Shown: positions 9,001-10,907 of the stretch, in pieces
How positions within the stretch are numbered: the stretch's first letter is position 1
Layout of the letters: the number at the start of each line of letters is the position of its first letter
Source of the DNA: Dunaliella salina
Taxonomy: Eukaryota; Chlorophyta; Chlorophyceae; Chlamydomonadales; Dunaliellaceae
Reading direction: 5' to 3'
Length of the DNA stretch: 10,907 nucleotides
NCBI GenBank assembly: GCA_002284615.2
Contig: MU071286.1
Location: forward strand, 1-10,907
Made by a program: the position numbers and the translations under genes
The notes under the pieces: model-generated
The model's input: only the letters and a program-made list of their open reading frames with translations
Told to the model about the DNA's origin: nothing
Database searches by the model: none

Positions 9001-10274
9001 AGGTGGTAAGGACAGCGGGTGTTGAAGAGGAAGGACAGGTGATGAGGGAAGGCAGTCAATCAGGAGGCAAGGCGTTTCTGTTGAGGAGCTTGAAATGTGC
9101 AATAGAGGCAGGACAAGTGCGAGGACTGCTTTTGCAGTCTGGCACTCAGCAAGGCTCGGCAACACAGCAGACGTGCAAAGTGACAGACGTTTTTGTGTGC
9201 AAGAAAGGCAGTGTCAGAGCAAGATAGATGCCACGCCCAGCGCCATGGTGGAAGCCATTTTGACTGCTCAGGTTCGCCATGTCATCGACCACTTACGGAG
9301 GAGGGTGGCTGATGCACAAGTCATCATGGTGGAAGCATTTCTAACTGCGCAGGTCCGCCATGTCATCAATCACTTAGGAGGAGAGTGGCTGATGCATAAG
9401 TTACCAGCGAACGCGTCTGGTAGGCACGTCTGGTGCACGTGCCTGGTACGCATATCTGGTATGCAATTGCAGGTGTTTAAGCAATGGGATGTGGACCTTG
9501 AGTGTGCCCACTCTACCTGTTTGCTGCCCTGAAACCCACCATTTTTTTCTACCGAGGTGTCCATGGTGTCAGGATCAAGCAGCTGCTTCAACAAGTCGGC
9601 CACCTGCTCTGGCAACCCCGAGTCCCCAGCACCCTCAGTGAACTCTCGGATCTGAGAATGTCAGCAAAAGCATTTGGTGAGCATGAGTACAGAGGTGCAA
9701 GGGCTGCTTACACTACCTACATCCCTGGATGTGACGGAAATGATCATGCAGTGGTGCAGCAAGGCAAGGCGCGTGTCACCCCATGCTGGTTTGCTGCCCT
9801 GCATATCATGGCTTGCTCTAATCTGTGGAATTCCCATGATACTGATTGTAAGCGTAAATTGGCAAACCAGGGCTGGAAAATGCTGGTTATGATTGGACAA
9901 TGTCAGGCACATGTCAAGTGGCATAGGCTGGAGTGTGCACCAGCAAACAGCACACAGATGTGCAAGCTCGGAGTACGTGCAGCACGCATCAGGACGCGTC
10001 AGGAGCACTGGCAAACCTACGCAGAAAAGCATAGATAATATAACACCAATAAAAAAGCATTAGCAGCACGCACCAGGAGCACTAGCAGACAGCACACCAA
10101 GAAAGCATAGCTAGGAGCATGTGAAGCACGCACCAGAAGCGCAAACATCATGTGGTCTTGCTGCTTTAGGAGGAAGGTGCGGAGCGCGGGCGTGTCATGT
10201 TGGATGATGCTGAGCAGCACATCAGTAGCCTTCAGTTTGGTGGACTCGTTGCCAACTTTAAGAATACGAGTGAC
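412..10274 (-). CDS. PP4R3: Partial gene for protein phosphatase 4 regulatory subunit 3 (SMEK/Psy2/Falafel family), seven exons in window
   Basis: Spliced gene model on the minus strand: exons 10274-10134, 9651-9540, 8787-8585, 5416-5336, 3663-3514, 2532-2431 and, tentatively, 535-412. The first six join without frameshift or stop into 263 codons with consistent phases (0/0, 0/1, 1/0, 0/0, 0/0, 0/0). The product reads through hallmark PP4R3 stretches such as KATDVLLSIIQHD, EFLDVFYDQF, HSFRCKYWALRNQ, KERWLVCAAVRFFRT and NLLYSAVLELLEYIRKSNIK, in family order. In this family PP4R3 is the targeting subunit of the PP4 catalytic/R2/R3 complex; it recruits substrates for dephosphorylation in DNA-damage recovery, mitosis and, in plants, small-RNA processing. 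The exons here encode the middle SMK-1/armadillo-type helical domain. The N-terminal EVH1-like peptide-binding domain and the C-terminal end are outside the window. I recognised the family from the translation; no search was run. Confidence 0.9.
740..1485. repeat. Degenerate ~50-bp tandem array in the exon F-G intron
   Basis: About 14 divergent copies of a unit built round GCCTGCAGCACTGAAGGAAT, followed by GGATCC..(C/T)CAGCAAGTGATCAGC. Clear copies start near 770, 829, 859, 903, 956, 1009, 1051, 1109, 1163, 1219, 1262, 1316, 1370 and 1420. Many copies keep a GGATCC and a TGATCA palindrome. Unlike the other arrays I could not tie this unit to a neighbouring exon border, although its minus strand repeatedly shows TGCTGCAGG, an acceptor-like string. 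Confidence 0.8.
1486..2057. other. Intron sequence without recognised gene
   Basis: Overlapping open frames on both strands (142 codons plus, 169 and 96 codons minus) show no family resemblance, no splice context and no codon pattern favouring one frame. I read this as unique or decayed intron sequence between the ~50-bp array and the exon F junction repeats. Confidence 0.6.
2060..2430 (-). repeat. Tandem array derived from the exon F 3' junction
   Basis: On the minus strand the end of exon F, CATCAGATACGAGCAACACC followed by AG and a GT donor, recurs at 2292-2262 (donor GTAGTT) and 2150-2121 (donor GTTCTT), each followed by TGATGGT(C/T)CT(G)TGCACA as in the real intron. Between these lie shorter subunits around AGGGCCTGCGCATCAGAT. 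The array begins at the exon border and runs directly into the intron, so the exon end is effectively its first unit. Confidence 0.85.
2431..2532 (-). CDS. PP4R3: PP4R3 exon F (34 codons)
   Basis: The acceptor is GTTGTGCAG. The translation is PLIEFLVVHYGDRFADMDYT followed by ETFKGLRIRYEQHQ, then donor GTGGGTGATG. Joined to exon E it reads IRKSNIKPLIEFLVVHYG, matching the family's (N)(I/L)K.L(V/I).(Y/H)(L/V)(V)E step, and the end fits the conserved F..L..(R/K)YEQ segment that closes the armadillo core. It is 102 bp, phase 0 at both ends. The frame closes soon after the donor (TGA within about 50 bases). Two near-exact copies of its last ~30 bases with the donor lie downstream at 2262-2292 and 2121-2150. 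Confidence 0.9.
2681..2960. repeat. 175-bp-spaced direct duplication in the exon E-F intron
   Basis: A segment starting AACAAGAC and containing GGGTGCTCAAAAAGCATGAC at 2711-2790 recurs with 175-bp offset at 2886-2960 (GGGTGCTCAAAGAGCATCAC, then GACAGTAAAGCAG). A partial third version (GAGCATGACCATG..GACAGGAAGAACAAGAC) precedes at 2688-2717. No gene is seen here. Confidence 0.75.
2981..3382. repeat. 32-bp direct repeats flanking a GT-microsatellite segment
   Basis: CTTGACCAGGCATGCTGCAG followed by (C/T)ACA(T/C)TG(C/T)GAGG occurs at 2981-3012 and 3351-3382 with three mismatches. The ~340-bp interval holds the (GT)30 tract and AT-richer sequence with no gene. The arrangement could come from an insertion, a segmental duplication or unequal exchange; no terminal structure decides between them. 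Confidence 0.7.
3027..3086. repeat. (GT)30 microsatellite
   Basis: Sixty bases of uninterrupted GT, followed by imperfect GT/GC alternation to about 3125 (GTACGCGGGTGTGCAGGTGTGTGCTTGCGCGC). Long alternating purine-pyrimidine tracts of this kind can adopt Z-DNA. On the transcribed gene strand it reads (CA)30 inside the intron between exons E and F. Confidence 0.99.
3388..3513 (-). repeat. ~41-bp tandem copies of the exon E 3' junction
   Basis: On the plus strand the exon E border, TACCTTGATGTTGGATTTGC (3511-3530), recurs as CGCCTTGATGTTAGATTT (3471), a decayed version near 3425-3440 and TACCTTGATGCTAGATTC (3388). Units are separated by TGCACAGAGC-type spacers. On the minus strand the most distant copy keeps a good donor, AAG/GTAACT, while the nearest has decayed to AAG/GCGGGC. 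The real intron frame closes at a TGA 22 bases past the donor, so use of the copies would truncate the protein. Confidence 0.85.
3514..3663 (-). CDS. PP4R3: PP4R3 exon E (50 codons)
   Basis: The acceptor is CTTCCCTTCCCAG. The product begins GDIEFYTRIILKGNLLEPLM and ends NLLYSAVLELLEYIRKSNIK at donor GTAGGC. It is 150 bp, phase 0 at both ends. The FY.R.I.K.(N/D)L..P.(M)..F..NG.RYNLL.SA.LELLE(Y/F)IR..N(I/L)K pattern is the best-known conserved block of PP4R3/SMEK. The reverse strand also has a long frame here (3352-3717), which is only its antisense shadow. The 3' border is repeated three times in the downstream intron. Confidence 0.95.
3664..4039. other. Degenerate possible copies of the exon E 5' junction; otherwise no gene
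   Basis: On the plus strand the exon E start, GGTGTAGAACTCAATGTC (3643-3660), resembles GCCGTGTTGAACTCAATT (3755-3772), 115 bp away, each followed by a CTCC and a purine-rich stretch with GGCAGCA or AGGCAGAACA. Weaker relatives occur near 3731 and 3836. The minus-strand open frame at 3703-3957 is probably formed by this decayed repeat; the family has no insertion at this exon junction. Confidence 0.45.
4040..4064 (+). repeat. Isolated copy of the 26-bp minisatellite unit
   Basis: CCCGTAAGCCTTCTGTAGTC followed by TACACC matches the plus-oriented 26-bp units at 4566-4930 but sits more than 350 bp from the main array. The sequence between (4065-4410) is AT-richer and unrelated to the repeat. 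Confidence 0.65.
4065..4424. other. Unique AT-richer segment interrupting the 26-bp repeats
   Basis: No gene. The segment begins CAGGGCTGATCAACTCGGGG and near its far end has TTGATCAACCCAGGCCCTC, giving a loosely inverted TTGATCA..CCC(T) pair. A clear target-site duplication was not found, so a mobile-element call is not made. Confidence 0.4.
4425..4550 (-). repeat. 26-bp minisatellite, inverted arm (about 5 units)
   Basis: The unit GTGTAGACTGTGGAGGGCTT plus GTGGGT repeats with exact 26-bp spacing: GTGTAGACTG starts at 4451, 4477, 4503 and 4529, with a partial unit before. It is the reverse complement of the larger array that begins some 15 bases to the right. Confidence 0.95.
4566..4930 (+). 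repeat. 26-bp minisatellite, direct arm (about 14 units)
   Basis: The unit CTCCACAGTCTACACACCCA plus CAAGCC repeats at 26-bp spacing, with units diverging to the right (TCTATACATCCGCAAG, TCTACACACCTGCAAG). Together with the opposite-oriented units at 4425-4550 it forms a large inverted repeat with a loop of only about 15-20 bases, so DNA or pre-mRNA could fold into a long hairpin. Open frames reading (T)VYTP repeats here arise from the repeat and are not treated as genes. Confidence 0.95.
4978..5335 (-). repeat. 36-bp tandem array derived from the exon D donor junction (10 units)
   Basis: The plus-strand unit TTGACAATGACTGTCAGCAC plus a variable GTGCACCC..TTCACC starts at 4978, 5014, 5050, 5086, 5122, 5158, 5193, 5228, 5268 and 5304, mostly 36 bp apart. 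On the minus strand each unit reads (G)TGCTGACAGTCATTGTCAAG followed by GTGA(G/A)G, an expanded form of the exon D end ATGCTGTCCATCAAG/GTGAGG. Exon D itself is thus unit eleven, and many units keep a donor-like AAG/GTGA. The unit length of 12 codons keeps a frame open. Confidence 0.9.
5336..5416 (-). CDS. PP4R3: PP4R3 exon D (27 codons)
   Basis: This short exon lies between two repeat arrays. It starts after TTTGTGCAG, begins VMSVLRRKERWLVCAAVRFF and ends RTMLSIK before donor GTGAGGGT. It is 81 bp, phase 0 at both ends. Joined to exon C it reads LRNQLVPKVMSVLRRKERWL, matching the family pattern LRN..(I/V)..KVL.L..R.E..LV.AA(V/I)RF.R. Both borders have been copied into the flanking introns: three full 96-bp acceptor copies upstream and about ten 36-bp donor copies downstream. 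The real exon is told from the copies because only it continues into KERWLVCAAVRFF. Confidence 0.92.
5393..5780 (-). repeat. 96-bp tandem array derived from the exon D acceptor junction
   Basis: CTTGCGCCTCAGC(G/A)CACTCA (plus strand) starts at 5393, 5489, 5585 and 5681, exactly 96 bp apart; the first is the real exon D. Each unit on the minus strand holds a pyrimidine tract, TTTGTGCAG, the 24 exon bases encoding VMSALRRK (VMSVLRRK in the real exon), then GTGCG(C/G) where the real exon continues GAGCG. So each copy looks like a 24-base microexon with both splice sites. Acceptor positions equivalent to 5416 are 5512, 5608 and 5704. Confidence 0.95.
5781..6465 (-). repeat. Decayed continuation of the exon D acceptor array
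   Basis: GACCTGCACAAAGCA or close forms recur near 5779, 5859 and 5991, each followed by CAGGGAGGGTGACACT and runs of GGATGACACTGACACA(G). Beyond 6080 the pattern fades to CTGCAAGTG..GAC(A/G)CT..GGATG motifs (6214-6262, 6369-6402). The exon-derived bases are lost from most of these units while the acceptor core persists. No gene is seen. Confidence 0.75.
6495..6990. other. Segment bounded by two related AT-rich blocks; possible nested element
   Basis: TTTTGCACATACGCA (6504-6518), TTACGCAC (6523-6530) and GCCAAAAAGGCC (6577-6588) are echoed in the same orientation by TTTGCACACATACGCA (6910-6925) and TTACGCACGGCTCTAAAAAG (6964-6983). The ~300 bp between are GC-richer, and the minus strand has a basic, Lys/Glu-rich frame (KEKEKRAEEEAKCKRK near 6680-6730) that would join, by a one-base shift, to a neighbouring frame reading QARRAKELSENASLPLR. 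It could be a decayed inserted element or chance; no known family was recognised. Confidence 0.3.
6991..7749. other. AT-richer intron sequence without recognised gene
   Basis: This is the least repetitive part of the window, with many A and T runs. A minus-strand frame of 85 codons (7672-7415) has no recognisable family, and no splice or start context singles it out. GTGCCAAAAAGG at 7380-7391 resembles the string at 6575-6586. Confidence 0.5.
7750..8302. other. Intron segment with an 87-bp duplication
   Basis: GGCAAGCAATC occurs at 7873 and 7960 within longer similar blocks (GCAACATAGGCAAGCAATCC and GCAAGATGGGCAAGCAATCT), an 87-bp period. A minus-strand frame of 119 codons (8109-7750) spans it but looks like repeat-driven open sequence with Ala/Leu bias, not a known protein. 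Nothing was recognised in 8110-8302. Confidence 0.5.
8303..8450. repeat. 23-bp tandem repeat (about 7 units)
   Basis: The unit TTTGTACTCAGCTGTGTAAA plus CAG repeats every 23 bp (TTTG centred at 8306, 8329, 8352, 8375 and on), with one shorter unit near 8405. It lies in the intron about 135 bp downstream of the exon C donor. It is not spacer-separated and is not a CRISPR array. Confidence 0.95.
8585..8787 (-). CDS. PP4R3: PP4R3 exon C (67 codons)
   Basis: The acceptor is TTTTGCGCAG; the first two bases complete the split Glu codon. The product runs EFLDVFYDQFLGRLLDVLVQ, then a charged loop (DKGINPREGTR), then a helix with LVVDLMCFLVLQHSFRCKYW and ends RNQLVPK before donor GTGGGTGG. The L...LC(F).(V).HHS(F/Y)R.KY..LRN block is among the most conserved parts of the family. 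The insert-like loop between YDQF and the LVVDL helix is where homologues vary in length. The 5' border is duplicated 123 bp upstream (8875-8913). Confidence 0.93.
8788..9075 (-). repeat. Duplicated exon C acceptor junction and purine-rich tandem units
   Basis: The exon C start with its acceptor (plus strand 8751-8790) is copied 123 bp away at 8874-8913: the strings CATAGAAAACA(T/C)CCAGGAA(T/C)TCTG match, so about 37 exon bases plus the acceptor were duplicated. Further right, units such as GGACAGGTGATGAGG and GAAGGCAGTC(G/A)A recur to 9075. On the gene strand these are long pyrimidine tracts, so the region is a cluster of acceptor-like sequences. Confidence 0.88.
9244..9405. repeat. 81-bp tandem duplication in the exon B-C intron
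   Basis: CATGGTGGAAGC(C)ATTT starts at 9244 and again at 9325, with GCGCAGGTCCGCCATGTCAT / GCTCAGGTTCGCCATGTCAT and GGTGGCTGATGCA(C/T)AAGT shared. The plus strand stays open through both copies because the period is 27 codons. It is followed by short CTGGTA(G/C)GCA repeats (9417-9463). It was not matched to a neighbouring exon border. Confidence 0.85.
9540..9651 (-). CDS. PP4R3: PP4R3 exon B (37 codons plus 1 base)
   Basis: The acceptor is ACATTCTCAG. The translation begins IREFTEGAGDSGLPEQVADL and continues LKQLLDPDTMDTSVEKN. The LLDP..M...VEKNEFL pattern is a strong PP4R3 signature. The donor was chosen by phase: cutting before GTGGGT at 9539 leaves one G, which with AA at the start of exon C makes the Glu codon of NEFLDVFYD. 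The earlier GTAGAA at the TCG codon would lose the conserved VEKN residues and break the frame. No junction-derived repeat was recognised at either border. Confidence 0.9.
9934..10133 (-). repeat. Copies of the exon A donor junction
   Basis: The plus-strand border GAAGCACGCACCAGAAGC (10123-10140) recurs as GCAGCACGCACCAGGAGC (10063-10080, 60 bp away) and GCAGCACGCATCAGGA (9979-9994), with flanking GGAGCACT(A/G)GCA(G/A)AC and AAAGCATAG also repeated. On the minus strand the nearest copy reads CTCCTG/GTGCGTGC against the real CTTCTG/GTGCGTGC, so the donor is kept exactly. No other gene lies in 9652-10133. Confidence 0.8.
10134..10274 (-). CDS. PP4R3: PP4R3 exon A (47 codons)
   Basis: The exon starts after a T6/TG-rich acceptor ending TGTGTGCAG and begins VTRILKVGNESTKLKATDVL. 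It ends FALL just before donor GTGCGTGC. It is 141 bp, phase 0 at both ends. The ATD(V/I)LLS...HD...LR.FLL block is typical of the PP4R3 armadillo region. Homology suggests the next residues should be an (I/V)R start, which exon B supplies (IREFTEG), so the donor at 10133-10132 is preferred. The frame stays open past this donor into a copied donor 60 bp further on, so a longer exon cannot be excluded from sequence alone. No convincing preceding exon lies between 10275 and the right edge. Confidence 0.9.
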
Positions 10275-10861
10275 CTGCACACACACAAAAAACACACACA
10301 TGGGCAACACAGACGGACTTGATGGACTTTGTCCACAACAGAGGCAAGATTGAGCAAAGAAGAGAGCTACATAAAATTTGAGTCCTCTCCACAAACTTCA
10401 CTCCATTTATGTTCAACAATAGATCATGAAGTGGTTGCCATCTGAGGTATGGGCATCATCCTTTTACCCAGTTACTAAGCAAGAGCAATCCGCATGCGGG
10501 CTACAAACTACCGTGCCAATATTGGAGTTTTGTGAATCAGTTAAACATTTATAGGCACTTCACGCAATGATCAGTTCGATTGTAAATCGCTTTTTTTCTA
10601 AACCTCGCAAAACATACATGTGTCCATCACGCCCTCCAACGGCCCCTAGACATTGAACCCCATGCAGCTAAGGGCCAGAGGAATTTATGGTGTAAAGCCT
10701 AAGTAATGGAAACAACAACATGGGATGCCCGGAGCGGATGCGGATGCGCGTCGTGCTGGTGAGTGTGATGGGGACATGACAGGTGACTTCTGCCACTGCA
10801 GCCAGGCTTCCCCCATCCCCCCCTCGCCTCCGCTTCCCTGGAGATCTGTCAACACATACAT

Positions 10862-10862
<1 letters not shown>
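10275..10862. other. Intron upstream of exon A; no exon recognised
   Basis: Directly before exon A the minus strand reads TG-rich, T6, GTGTGTGTGCAG: the acceptor is embedded in a TG/T tract (10275-10305). The remainder has no segment matching the PP4R3 sequence expected just before exon A, so the preceding exon lies beyond the right edge. Minus-strand frames at 10668-10907 are led by a Cys-Val run from the CA tract and are not genes. Confidence 0.6.

Positions 10863-10907
<45 letters not shown>
10863..10907. repeat. CA microsatellite at right edge
   Basis: Forty-five bases of uninterrupted CA alternation running off the window end, mirroring the CA tract at position 1. Confidence 0.99.

Noticed and set aside
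9095..9532. Plus-strand open frame of 145 codons
   Set aside because: It is carried by the 81-bp in-frame duplication, lies in the intron between exons B and C, and shows no recognised family.
10668..10907. Minus-strand frames beginning with a Cys-Val run, as the preceding exon
   Set aside because: The run is the translated CA tract, and the rest does not match the PP4R3 sequence expected before exon A.

Overview
This is eukaryotic nuclear DNA: an internal piece of one intron-rich gene on the minus strand, with no complete gene. Reading from high to low coordinates, six short exons with GT/AG borders join in a single open frame of 263 codons. The joined protein matches the conserved SMK-1/armadillo-like core of protein phosphatase 4 regulatory subunit 3 (PP4R3, also SMEK, yeast Psy2, fly Falafel). 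A seventh, tentative exon at the left end would belong to the variable C-terminal part. The N-terminal EVH1/PH-like domain lies beyond the right edge and the stop codon beyond the left edge.

The likely organism is a chlorophyte green alga of the Dunaliella/chlamydomonad kind. This rests on mixed base composition, G-rich donors (GTGGGT, GTGCGT, GTGAGG), TGCAG-type acceptors, long introns and abundant CA/GT and minisatellite repeats. It is an inference from style, not a database match.

Layout in minus-strand order: upstream intron 10275-10907 ending in a CA tract; exon A 10134-10274; intron of 482 bp; exon B 9540-9651; intron of 752 bp; exon C 8585-8787; intron of 3168 bp; exon D 5336-5416; intron of 1672 bp; exon E 3514-3663; intron of 981 bp; exon F 2431-2532; intron of 1895 bp; tentative exon G 412-535; then intron running into a CA tract at position 1. 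Exons A-F make up only about 7% of the window.

The striking feature is what the introns are made of. Next to most exons the intron carries a tandem array whose unit is a copy of the exon-intron junction itself: a few to a few dozen exon bases plus the adjoining splice site. This is clear at the 3' ends of exons A, D, E, F and G and the 5' ends of C and D, and possible at the 5' end of E. At four of these (A donor, C acceptor, D acceptor, D donor) using the nearest copied splice site would change the mRNA by a multiple of three bases (+60, +123, +96, +33) with no stop codon. The introns thus look as if they grew by repeated local duplication of splice junctions, leaving arrays of decoy or alternative splice sites. 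Other repeats, including a 26-bp minisatellite present in both orientations (large hairpin potential), microsatellites and a few duplications, fill much of the remaining intron space. No RNA gene, CRISPR array or recognisable transposon protein was found.
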